Assembly: GCA_029961685.1 (NCBI GenBank) | Contig: JARWKL010000009.1 | Span: forward strand, 13,325,237-13,389,236 | DNA: 64,000 nt | Direction of reading: 5' to 3' | DNA from: Aristolochia californica | Taxonomy: Eukaryota > Streptophyta > Magnoliopsida > Piperales > Aristolochiaceae | In this document: positions 53,301 to 64,000 of the stretch, in pieces | Numbering within the stretch: the stretch's first letter is position 1 | Layout of the letters: each line of letters starts with the position of its first letter | The notes under the pieces: model-generated | The model's database searches: none | Told to the model about the DNA's origin: nothing | What the model saw: only the letters and a program-made list of their open reading frames with translations | Translations under genes and position numbers: made by a program

Positions 53301-56075
53301 TAGAATTTTCCATTGTGCATTTCCATTTTAGATGTATACATTTTTCCTAAATCAAAACATGACTTTTCACTTTTTCCTTCATCTTGTGGACAAAAAAGAG
53401 AATAGATGACAATGAAATGAAAATATTAGACTTTGTGTATGGAGCAAATTTAAACCAATAACAAACGACAGTAAAGAAACTTAATTCACACACCACAAAT
53501 GAACACAAAAGTTTTGTCATCCAAGTTTGGGAAATTCCACTAGTTCAACAGCCCCAATTGAATGGAATTTGAAAAGAAAGAGATTTTTCTACACATGCTT
53601 TAAACAATGGATATCCATGCTTGGAACATGTTCAAGAAGCAAATGACCTATGGATCCAAACCTTTTAAAAGGAATAACAAACCGCTCAATGAATTCTCAA
53701 GTGAACGTGTGGTGGGATATTTAATCGAGTCAAACAAGCCATTACTTTGCCCATTTACAAAAAGCTGACCTAACGATCTATGATGATTGTAAAGTGATTT
53801 ATCATGCGTAACTGGCCATATTTTTCTAAGGAATGACTTTTGGGTTGGGAATCAACACTCAGTTAAAATTCCCTCGCCTCCCCTTATCCCGACGATTGCA
53901 AAACCTGATATATAAAAACTAAAAAGAGGTTTAAATCCCTGAAAATTATAGAAACTTTTTGGAAATATCACTATGTATAATTTTGCATTGGGCATTTCCA
54001 TTTTAGATGTATACTTTTTTCTTAAATCAAAACTTGAGTTTTCACTTTTCCCTTCATCTCGTAGACAAAACAGAGAATAGATGACAACGAAAGGAAAATT
54101 TTAGACTTTGTGTATGGAAAAAATTTAAAGCAATAAAAAAAGTAAGGAAAATTTATTCACACACCACAAATGAACACAAAAGTTTTGTCATCCAATTTTT
54201 GGAAATTCCCCTAGTACAACAACCCCAATAGCCTGGAATTTGATAAGAAAGAGATATTTCTACACTTGCTTTAAAAAATGGATATGCATGCTTGAAACAT
54301 GTTAAAGATGCAAATGACCTACGGATCCAAACCTTTTAAAGAGAATAAAAAGCTGCACATTAAATTCTCAAGTGAACGTGCGGTGGGATATTTAACCGAG
54401 TCAAACAAGCCATTATTTTGCCCATTTACAAAAAGCTGACCAAATGATCATTGATGATTGTAAAGTGATTTATCATGCGTAACAGGCCATATTTTTGTAA
54501 GGAATGACTTTTGGGTTGGGATTCTACACTCAGTTAAAATTCCCTCCCATCTCCTTTTCCCGACAATTGCAAAACCTGATTTATAAAAACTAAAAAGTGG
54601 TTTAAATCCCTAAAAAATACAGAAACTTTTTGGAAATATCTCTCTCTATAATTTTCCATTGTGCATTTCCATTTTAGGTATATATATTTTTCCTAAATCA
54701 AAACTTGAGTTTTCAGTTTTCCCTTCATCTTGTAGACAAAAAAGAGAATAGATGACAAAGAAATGAAAATGTTAGACTTTGTGTATGGAAAATATTTAAA
54801 GCAATAACAACCGTAAGTAAAGAAAATTTATTCACACTCCACATATGAACACAAAAGTTTTGTCATCCAAGTTTGGGAAATTCCACTAGTTCAACAACAC
54901 CAATAGATTGGAATTTGATAAGAAAGAGATTTTTCTACACATGCTTTAAAAAATGGATATGCATGCATGAAACATGTTAAAGATGCAAATGATCTATGGA
55001 TCCAAACCATTTAAAGAGAATAACAAACTGCTCATTTAATTCTCAAGTGAACGTGCGGTGGGATATTTAACCGAGTCAAACTAGCCATTATTTTGCCCAT
55101 TTACAAAAAGTTCACCTACCGATCATTGATGATTGTAAAGTGATTTATCATGCGTAACGGGCCACATTTTTGTAAGGAATGACTTTTGGGTTGGTATTCA
55201 ACACTCAGTTAAAATTCCCTCGCCTCTCCTTTTCCCGACGATTGCAAAACCTCATATTTAAAAACTAAAAAGAGGTTTAAATCTCTAAAATTTATAGAAA
55301 CTTTTTGGAAATATCTCTGTCTATAATTTTGCATTGTGCATTTCCATTTTAGATGTATACTTTTTTCTTTAATCAAAACTTGAGTTTTCACTTTTCCCTT
55401 CATCTCGTAGACAAAACAGAGAATAGATGACAACGAAAGGAAAATTTTAGACTTTGTGTATGGAAAAAATTTAAAGCTATCACAACCGTAAGTAAAGAAA
55501 ATTTATTCACACACCACATATGAACACAAAAGTTTTGTCATCCAAGTTTGGGAAATTCCACTAGTTGAACAACCCTAATAGATTGGAATTTGATAAGGAA
55601 GAGGTTTTTCTACACATGCTAAAAAAAATGGACATGCATGCCTGAAACATGTTAGAGATGCAAATGAGCTATGGATCCAACCCTTTTAAAGAGAATAACA
55701 AACCGCTCATTTAATTCTCAAGTGAACATGCGGTGGGATATTTAACCGAGTCAAACAAGCCATTATTTTGCCCATTTACAAAAAGCTGACCAAACCATCA
55801 TTGATGATTGTAAAGTGATTTATCATGCGTAACAGGCCATATTTTTGTAAGGAATGACTTTTGGGTTGGGATTCAACACTCAGTTAAAATTTCCTCACCT
55901 CTCCTTTTCCCGACGAGTGCAAAACCTGATATATAAAAACTAAAAAGAGGTTTAAATCCCTAAAAAATATAGAAACTTTTTTGAAATATCTCTCTCTATA
56001 ATTTTCCATTCTGCATTTCCATTTTAGATGTATACATTTTTCCTAAATCAAAACTTGAGTTTTCATTTTTCCCTT
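47310..56075 (+). repeat. Array block, units 71-83: A B A B A B B A B A C A A
   Basis: Marks are at 47,310, 47,985, 48,660, 49,336, 50,009, 50,684, 51,358, 52,033, 52,706, 53,380, 54,055, 54,726 and 55,401. The A/B alternation is regular up to 50,684 and then breaks. B units at 51,358 and 52,706 share CCCCAATATCTT or CCGAATATCTT and GACGTATGGATCC. I see nothing but satellite here; the 102-codon minus-strand frame at 52,515-52,823 crosses a unit boundary region and is treated as chance. Confidence 0.78.
54055..54725 (+). repeat. Reference satellite unit, type C
   Basis: This 671-bp unit shows the type C signature: CATCCAATTTTTGG in place of CATCCAAGTTTGGG, then TAGTACAACAACCCCAATAG, and AAGCTGCACATTAAATTCTC near 54,348. 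A diagnostic CTGACCAAA (not CTGACCTAA) follows near 54,438. C units are the least common of the three types. Confidence 0.8.
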
Positions 56076-59000
56076 CATCTCGTAGACAAAAAAGAGAATA
56101 GATGACAACGAAATGAAAATTTTAAAGTTTGTGTATGGAAAATATTTAAAAAAATCACAACCGTAAGTAAAGAAAATTTATTCACACTCTACATATGAAC
56201 ACAAAAGTTTTGTCATCCAAGTTTGGGAAATTCCACTAGTTCAACAACCCCAATAGATTGGAATTTGATAAGAAAGAGATTTTTCTACAAATGCTTTAAA
56301 AAATGGATATGCATGCCTGAAACATGTTAAAGATGCAAATGAGCTATGGATCCAAACCGTTTAAAGAGAATAAAAAACCGCTCAATTAATTCTCAAGTGA
56401 ACGTGCGGTCGGATATTTAATCGAGTCAAACAAGCCATTATTTTGCCCTTTTACAAAAAGTTGACCTAACGATCATTGATGATTGTAATGTGATTTATCA
56501 AGCGTAACGGGCCATATTTTTGTAAGGAATGACTTTTGGGTTGGGATTCAACACTCAGTTAAAATTCACTCGCCTCCCCTTTTCCCCACGATTGCAAAAC
56601 CTGATATATAAAAATTAAAAAGAAGTTTAAATCCCTTAAAATTACAGAAACTTTTTGGAAATATCTCTCTCTATAATTTTCCATTGTGCGTTTCCATTTT
56701 AGATGTATATTTTTTTGTTAAATCAAAACATGAGTTTTCACATTTCCCTTCATCTCGCAGACAAAACAGAGAAAAGGTGACAAGGAAATGAAAATCTAAG
56801 AGTTTGTGTATGGAAAAAAATTAAAGCAATAAAAAACGTAAGTAGAGAAAATTTATTCACACACCTCAAATGAACACAAAAGTTTTGTCATCCAGGGTTG
56901 GGAAATTCCACTAGAACAACAACCACAATAGCTTGGAATTTTATAAGAAAGAGATATTTCTACACATGCTTTAAAAAATGGATATACATGCTTGAAACAT
57001 GTTAAAGATGCTAGTGATCCAAACCTTTTAAAGAGAAAAAAAAGTTGCTCATTAAATTATTGAGTGAACGTGCGGTGGGATATTTAACCGAGTAAAACAA
57101 GCCATTATTTGCCCATTTACAAAAAGCTGATCTAACGATAATTGATGATTGTAAACTGATTTATCATGCATAACGGGCCATATTTTTGTAACGAATGACT
57201 TTTTGGTTGGGATTCAACACTCAGTTAAAATTCCCTCGCCTCCCCTTTTCTCGACGATTGCAAAACTCTATAGATAAAAACAAAAAAGAGGTTTAAATCC
57301 CTTAAAATTACAGAAACGTTTTGGAAATATCTCTCTCTATAATTTTCCAATGTGCGTTTCCATTTTAGATGTATACTTTTTTCTTAAATACGAACATGAG
57401 TTTTCACTTTTCCTTTCATCTCGTCGACAAAACAGAGAATAGGTGAGTACGAAATGAAAATTTTAAACTTTGTGTATGGAAAAAATTTAAAGCAATAAAA
57501 AACGTAAGTAAGGAAAATTTATTCACACACCACAAATGAACACAAAAGTTTTGTCATCCAATTTTGGGAAATTCCACTAGTACAATAACCCCAATAGCTT
57601 GGAATTTGACAAGAAAGAGATATTCCTACACATGCTTTAAAAATGGATATGCATGCTTGAAACATGTTAAAGATGCAAATTACTTATGGATCCAAACCTT
57701 TTAAAGAGAATAAAAAGCTGCTCATTAAATTCTCAAGTGAACATGCGGTGGTATATTTAACCGAGTCAAACAAGCCATTATTTTGCTCATTTACAAAAAG
57801 CTGACCAAACGATCATTGATGATTGTAAAGTGATTTGTCATGCGTAACAGGCCATATTTTTGTAAGGAATGACTTTTGGGTTGGGATTCAACGCTCAGTT
57901 AAAATTCCCTCACCTCTCCTTTTCCCGACGAATACAAAACCTGATATATAAAGACTAAAAAGAGGTTTAAATCCCTAAAAAATATAGAAACTTTTTTGAA
58001 ATATCTCTCTCTATAATTTTGCATTGTGCATTTCCATTTTAGAAGCATACATTTTTCCTAAATCAAAACTTGAGTTTTCATTTTTTCCTTCATCTCGTAG
58101 ACAAAAAAGAGAATAGATGACAACGAAAGGGAAATTTTAGACTTTGTGTATGGAAAATATTTAAAACAATCACAACCGTAAGTAAAGAATATTTGTTCAC
58201 ACTCCACATATGAACACAAAAGTTTTGTCATCCAAGTTTGGGAAATTCCACTAGTTCAACAACCCCAATAGATTGGAATTTGATACGAAAGAGATTTTTC
58301 TAGACATGCTTTAAAAAATGGATATGCATGCCGGAAACATGTTAAAGATGCAAATGAGCTATGGATCCAAACCGTTTAAAGAGAATAACAAACCGCTCAT
58401 TTAATTCTCAAGTGAACGTGCGGTGGGATATTTAACGGAGTCAAACAAGCCATTATTTTGCTCATTTACAAAAAGCTGACCAAACGATCATTGATGATTG
58501 TAAAGTGATTTATCATCCGTAGCAGGCCATATTTTTGTATGGAATGACTTTTGGGTTGGGATTCAACACTCAGTTAAAATTCCCTCGCCTCCCCTTTTCC
58601 CGATTATTGCAAAACCTGATATATAAAAACTAAAAAGAGGTTTAAATCCCTAAAAATTACAGAAACTTTTTGGAAATATCTCTCTCTATAATTTTCTATT
58701 GTGCGTTTCCTTTTTAGATGTATACTTTTTTCTTAAATCAAAACATGGGTTTTCACTTTTCCCTTCATCTCGCCAACAAAACAGAGAATAGGTGACAACG
58801 AAATGAAAATCTAAGAGTTTGTGTATGGAAAAAATTTAAAGCAATAAAAAACGTAAGTAGAGAAAATTTATTCACACACCACAAATGAACACAAAAGTTT
58901 TGTCATCCAAGTTAGGGAAATTCCACTAGAACAACAACCCCAATAACTTGGAATTTGATAAGAAAGAGATACTTTTACACATGCTTTAAAAAATGGATAT

Positions 59001-61738
59001 GCATGCTTGAAACATTTTAAAGATGCAAATGACCTACGGATCCAAACCTTTTAAAGAGAATAAAAAGTTGCTCATTAAATTGTTGAGTGAACGTGAGGTG
59101 GGATATTTAACCGAGTCAAACAAGCCATTATTTTGCCGATTTACAAAAAGCTGACCTAACGATCATTGATGATTGTAAACTGATTTATCATGCGTAACGG
59201 GCCATATTTTTGTAACGAATGACTTTTTGGTTGGGATTCAACACTCAGTTAAAATTCCCTCGCCTCCTCTTTTCTCGACTATTTCAAAACCTGATGTATA
59301 AAAACTAAAAAGAGGTTTAAATCCCTAGAAATTACAGAAACATTTTGGAAATATCTCTCTCTATAATTTTCCAATGTGCGTTTCCATTTTAGATGTATAC
59401 TTTTTTCTTAAATCAAAACATGAGTTTTCACTTTTCCCATCATCTCGTAGACAACACAGAGAATAGGTGACAACGAAATGAAAATTTTAAACTTTGTGTA
59501 TGGAAAAAATTTAAAGCAATAAAAAAATAAGTAAGGAAAATTTATTCACACACCACTAATGAACACAAAAGTTTTGTCATCCAATTTTGGAAAATTCCAC
59601 TAGTACAACAACCCCAATAGCTTTGAATTTGATAAGAAAGAGATATTCCTACAATTGCTTTAAAAAACAGGTAATGCATGCTTGAAACATGTTAAAGATG
59701 CAAATGACCTATGGATCCAAACCTTTTAAAGAGAATAAAATGCTGCTCATTAAATTCTCAAGTGAACATGCGGTGGGATATTTAACCGAGTCAAACAAGC
59801 CATTATTTCGCCCACTTACAAAAAGCTTACCAAAAATCATTGATGATTGTAAAGTGATTTATCATCCGTAACAAGCAATATTTTTTTAAGGAATGACTTT
59901 TGGGTTAGGATTCAACACTCAGTTAAAATTCCCTCACCTCTCCTTTTCCCGACGATTGCAAAACCTGATATATAAAAACTAAAAAGAGGTTTAAATCCCT
60001 AAAAAATATAGAAACTTTTTTGAAATATCTCTCTCTATAATTTTCCATTGTGCATTTCCATTTAAGATGTATACTTTTTTCCTAAATCAAAACTTGAGTT
60101 CTCATTTTTCCCTTCATCTCGTAGACAAAAAAGAGAATAGATGACAATGAAATGAAAATTTTAGACTTTGTGTATGGAAAATATTTAAAACAATCACAAC
60201 CGTAAGTAAAGAAAATTTATTCACACTCCACATATGAACACAAAAGTTTTATCATCCAAGTTTGGGAAATTCCAATTGTTCAACAACCCCAATAGAGTGG
60301 AATTTGATAAGAAAGAGATTTTTCTACAATGCTTTAAAAAATGGATATGCATGCCTGAAATATGTTAAAGATGTAAATGAGGTATGGATCCAAACTGTTT
60401 GAAGAGAATAACAAACCGCTCATTTAATTCTCAAGCGAACGTGCAGTGGGATATTTAATCGAGTCAAACAAGCCATTATTTTGCCCATTTACAAAAAGCT
60501 GACCTAACGATCATTGATGATTATAAAGTGATTTATCATGCGTAACGGGCCATATTTTTGTAAGGAATGACTTTTGGGTTGGGATTCAACACTCAGTTAA
60601 AATTCACTCGCCTCCCCTTTTCACGACGATTGCAAAACCTGATTTATAAAAATTAAAAAGAGGTTTAAATCCCTAAAAATTACAGAATTTTTTTGGAAAT
60701 ATCTCTCTCTATAATTTTTCATATTGCGTTTCCATTTTAGATGTATACTTTTTTGTTAAATCAAAACATGAGTTTTCACTTTTCCCTTCATGTCGCAGAC
60801 ATAACAGAGAATAGGTGACAACGAAATGAAAATTTAAGAGTTTGTGTATGGAAAAAATTTAAAGCGATAAAAAACGTAAGTACATAAAATTTATTCACAC
60901 ACCACAAATCAACACAAAAGTTTTGTCATCCAAGTATGGGAAAATCCACTAGAACAACAACCCCAATAGCTTGGAATTTTATAACAAAGAGAAATTTCTA
61001 CACATGCTTTAAAAAATGGATATACATGCTTGAAACTTGTTAAAGATGCAAATGACCTACGGATCCAAACCTTTTAAAGAGAATAAAAAGTTGGTCATTA
61101 AATTATTGAGTGAACGTGCGGTGGGATATTTAACCGAGTCAAACAAGCCATTATTTTGCCCATTTACAAAAAGCTGACCTAACGACCATTGATGATTGTA
61201 AAGTGATATATCATGTGTAACGGGCCATATTTTTTTAAGGAATGACTTTTTGGTTGGGATTCAACACTCAGTTAAAATTCCCTCGCCTCCCCTTTTCTCG
61301 ACGATTGCAAAACCTGATATATAAAAACTAAAAAGAGGTTTAAATCCCTAAAAATTACAGAAACTTTTTGGAAATATCTCTCTCTATAATTTTCCAATGT
61401 GTGTTTCCATTTTATATGTATACTTTTTTCTTAAATCAAAACATGAGTTTTCACTTTTCCCTTCATCTCGTTGACAAAACAGAGAATTGGTGACAACGAA
61501 ATGAAAATTTTAGACTTTGTGTATGGAAAAAATTTAAAGCAATAAAAAACGTAAGTAAGGAAATTTTATTCACCCACCACAAATGAACACAAAATTTTTG
61601 TCATCCAATTTTGGAAAATTCCACTAGTACAACAACCCCAATAGCTTGGAATTTGATAAGAAAGAGATATTCCTACACATGCTTTAAAAAATGGATATGC
61701 ATGCTTGAAACATGTTAAAGATGCAAAAGAGATATACC
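56076..61738 (+). repeat. Three-unit higher-order repeat, A B C x3, ~2.02 kb period
   Basis: Marks and types: 56,076 A, 56,751 B, 57,417 C; 58,091 A, 58,766 B, 59,451 C; 60,115 A, 60,789 B, 61,464 C (cut by the inversion). The A-to-A distances are 2,015 and 2,024 bp. Private variants confirm the register. B units share AAATTATTGAGTG or AAATTGTTGAGTG (57,055, 59,078, 61,096). A units share GCATGCC(T/G)GAAA and related changes. C units share GATATTCCTACA. This is the clearest higher-order organisation in the window. Confidence 0.88.
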
Positions 61739-61743
61739 TATGG
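61728..61743. other. Orientation-switch junction between two satellite arrays
   Basis: The forward unit reads GTTAAAGATGCAAA to 61,727. Then comes a short irregular stretch, AGAGATATACC (61,728-61,738), and TATGGCCCATTACGC begins the inverted array. TATGG (61,739-61,743) fits both sides: forward units read CCTATGGATCC, inverted units read AATATGGCCC. The join links unit offset about 280 on the left to offset about 435 on the right, so it is not a symmetrical palindrome centre. A minus-strand frame of 60 codons at 61,566-61,748 exists only because of the join. Confidence 0.93.
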
Positions 61744-64000
61744 CCCATTACGCATGATAAATCACTTTACAATCATCAATGATCGTTAGGTCAGCTTTTT
61801 GTAAATGGGCAAAATAATGGCTTGTTTGACTCGGCTAAATATCCCACCGCACATTCACTTGAGAATTCATTGAGTGGTTTGTTATTCTTTTTAAAAGGTT
61901 TGGATCCATAGTCATTTGCATCTTTAACATGTTCAAAGCATGCATATCCATTTTTTAAAGCATGAGTAGAAAAATCTCTTTCTTATCAAATTCCAATCTA
62001 TTGGGGTTGTTGAACTAGTGGAATTTCCCAAACTTGGATGACAAAACTTTTGTATTCATTTGTGGTGTGTGAATAAATTTTCTTTACTTACGTTTGTTAT
62101 TGCTTTAAATTTGCTCCGTACACAAAGTCTAAAATTTTCATTTCGTTGTCATCTGTTCTCTTTTTTTTCCACGAGATGAAGGAAAAAGTGAAATTCAAGT
62201 TTTGACTTAAGAAAAATGTAAACATCTAAAATGGAAATGCACATTGCACAAATATGGAGAGAGGTATTTCAAAAAAGTTTCTGTAATTTTTAGGAATTCA
62301 TACCTCTTTTTAGTTTTTATATATCATGTTTTGCAATCATCGAGAAAAGGGGAGGCAAGGGAATTTTAACTGAGTATTGAAACCCAACCAAAAAGTCATT
62401 CGTTACAAAAATATGGCCCGTTACGCTTGATAAATCATTTTACAATCATCAATGATCGTTAGGTCAGCTTTTCGTAAATGGGCAAAATAAAGGCTTGTTT
62501 GACTCGGTTAAATATCCCACCGAACGTTCACTTGATAATTTAATGAGCAACTTTTTATTCTCTTTAAAAGGTTTGGATCCATAGGTCATTTGCATCTTTA
62601 ACATGTTTCAAGCAAGCATATCCATTTTTTAAAGCATGTGTAGAAATATCTCTTTCTTATCAAATTCCAAGCTATTGGGGTTGCTGTTCTAGTAGAATTT
62701 CCCAAACTTGGATGACAAAACTTTTGTGTTCATTTGTGGCATGTGAATAAATTTTCTTTACTTACGTTTTTTATTGCTTTAAATTTTTTCCATACACAAA
62801 CTCTAAAATTTTCATTTCGTTGTCACCTATTCTCTGTTTTGTCTACGAAATGAAGGGAAAAGTGAAAATTCATGTTTTGATTTAAGAAAAAAGTATACAT
62901 CTAAAATGGAAACGCGCAATGGAAAATTATAGAGAGAGATATTTCCAAAAATTTTCTGTAATTTTTAGGGATTTAAACCTCTTTTTAGTTTTTATATATC
63001 AGGTTTTGCAATCATCGGTAAAAGGGGAGGCGAGGGAATTTTAACTGAGTGTTGAATCCCAACCCACAAGTCATTCCTTATAAAAATATGGCCTGTTATG
63101 CATAATAAATAACTTTCCAATCATCAATGATAGTTAGGTCAGCTTTTTTGTAAATGGGAAAAATAATGGCCTGTTTGACTCGGTTAAATATCCCACCGCA
63201 CGTTCACTTCAGAATTAAATGAGCGGTTTGTTATTCTCTTTAAAAGGTTTGGATCCATAGCTCATTTGCATCTTTAACATGTTTCAAGCATGCATATCAT
63301 TTTTTTAAGCATGTGTAGAAAAATCTCTTTCTTATCAAATTCCAATCTATTAGGGTTGTTGAACAAGTGGAATTTCCCAAACTTGGATGACAAAACTTTT
63401 GTGTTCATATGTGGTGTGTGAAGAAATTTTCTTTACTTACGGTTGTGATTGCTTTAAAATTTTTCCATACACAATGTCTAAAATTTTCATTTCATTGTCA
63501 TCTATTCTCTGTTTTGTCTACGAGATGAAGGGAAAGTGAAAACACAAATTTTGATTTAAGAAAAAAGTATTCATCTAAAATGGAAATGCACATGCACAAA
63601 TATGGAGAGAGAAATTTCCAAAAAGTTTCTGTATTTTTTAGGGATTAAACCTCTTTTTAGTTTTTATATATCAGGTTTTGCAATCGTCGAAAAAAGGGGA
63701 GGCAAGGGAATTTTAACTGAGTGTTGAATCCCAACCAAAAAGTCATTTGTTACAAAAATATGGCCCGTTACGCATGATAAATCAGTTTACAATCATCAAT
63801 GATCGTTAGGTCAGCTTTTTGGAAATGGGCAAAATAATGGCTTATTTGACTCAGTTAAATATCCCACTGCACATTCACTTGATAATTTAATGAGCAACTT
63901 TTTATTCTCTTTAAAAGGTTTTGATCCATAGATCATTTGCATCTTTGACATGTTTCAAGCATGCATATCCATTTTTTAAAGCATGTATAGAAATATCTGT
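61739..64000 (-). repeat. Same satellite array in inverted orientation (about 3.3 units)
   Basis: From about 61,739 every landmark appears as its reverse complement. CGAGATG (or CGAAATG) is at 62,172, 62,846 and 63,521, spaced 674 and 675 bp, so the period is unchanged. Read on the minus strand, the types are A (61,741-62,171), B (62,172-62,845), A (62,846-63,520) and B (63,521 onward, cut by the window end). This is an alternating A/B pattern, as in several forward blocks. It differs from the A B C order just left of the switch. The array continues beyond base 64,000. Confidence 0.97.

Larger units (their letters stand above)
1..61738 (+). repeat. Tandem satellite array, ~675-bp unit, forward orientation (about 92 units)
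   Basis: One AT-rich unit repeats head to tail without a break apart from one 313-bp insertion. I tracked phase with the motif CATCTCG(TAGAC) and its variants. Its positions (for example 674, 1349, 2024, 2700, 3375, 4048) are almost always 672-677 bp apart; exceptions are explained by small deletions listed separately. Landmarks in order within a unit: CATCTCGTAGAC, GTAAGT, CCACTAG, GGAATTTGATAAG, ATGCATGC, TGGATCC, GTGCGGTGGGATATTTAA, ATCATTGATGAT, GGGCCATATTTTT, CGACGATTGCAAAACC, GATATATAAAAAC, ATCTCTCTCTATAATTTTCC, TTTTAGATGTATAC. Units differ from each other by scattered substitutions and small indels, with no sign of codon constraint. The array enters the window already in phase at base 1, so its left edge is outside. 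I do not recognise the family by name. A unit of 675 bp is close to four nucleosome repeats of about 169 bp, which is arithmetic and not evidence of function. Confidence 0.98.

Noticed and set aside
13286..55433. Recurring minus-strand frames of about 74 codons (13,286-13,510; 23,350-23,574; 26,051-26,275; 55,209-55,433) with similar C-terminal ends
   Set aside because: Their similarity follows from the repeat itself. Only a handful of about 95 units are open, and differences include frameshifting indels without codon bias.
61566..61748. 60-codon minus-strand frame across the inversion junction
   Set aside because: It is created by the join of two oppositely oriented satellite units and has no counterpart elsewhere.
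1..64000. CRISPR array or bacterial repeat system
   Set aside because: The repeat is 675 bp with no short repeat/spacer alternation, no cas genes and no prokaryotic genes.
1..64000. Telomeric repeats or a CENP-B-box-like motif that would place the array on the chromosome
   Set aside because: I saw no TTTAGGG/TTAGGG runs and no convincing CENP-B box in the unit, so the location stays open.

Overview
The window is a block of tandem satellite DNA from a eukaryotic chromosome, most likely a plant. I see no protein-coding gene, rRNA, tRNA, CRISPR array or prokaryotic signal. The array runs edge to edge and is AT-rich (about one third G+C in lines I sampled). The repeat unit is about 675 bp. I placed 92 consecutive units on the + strand (1 to about 61,738, the last one cut), then about 3.3 units in the opposite orientation (61,739 to 64,000). 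The plant assignment rests on one 313-bp insertion whose primer-binding site matches the 3' end of plant initiator-Met tRNA; the satellite family itself I do not recognise.

Units fall into three diagnostic types. Type A has TTCAAC before AACCCCAATAGATT, and ACAAACCGCTC. Type B has AACAAC with AATAGCTT, and AAAGTTGCTC with AAATTATC. Type C has TACAAC, and AAAACTGCTC with AAATTCTC. B/C and C/A hybrids occur. The order is not random. 6.1-8.9 kb is a very recent dimer duplication. 17.4-21.5 kb and 43.3-47.3 kb carry four-unit patterns (C A A A and A C A A). 23.5-28.2, 38.2-42.6 and 47.3-50.7 kb alternate A with B or B/C. 56.1-61.7 kb is a clean three-unit higher-order repeat (A B C, three times). 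A 2.5-kb block at about 31.9-34.4 kb is repeated at about 40.5-43.4 kb.

The one non-satellite sequence is at 42,607-42,919. It is a GC-rich, very small LTR retrotransposon (TRIM/SMART class) with two identical 82-bp LTRs, an initiator-Met primer-binding site, a purine-rich tract and a perfect 5-bp target duplication (GTGCG). The paralogous satellite block lacks it, so the empty site is visible in the same window. The other major landmark is the orientation switch at about 61,740, where two oppositely oriented arrays meet at a TATGG microhomology beside a short filler.

The short open frames (up to 102 codons) lie inside satellite units, recur at the same unit phase and are broken in most units, so I treat them as chance frames. 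Array edges are not in the window, so the chromosomal location (centromere, subtelomere or knob) cannot be told.
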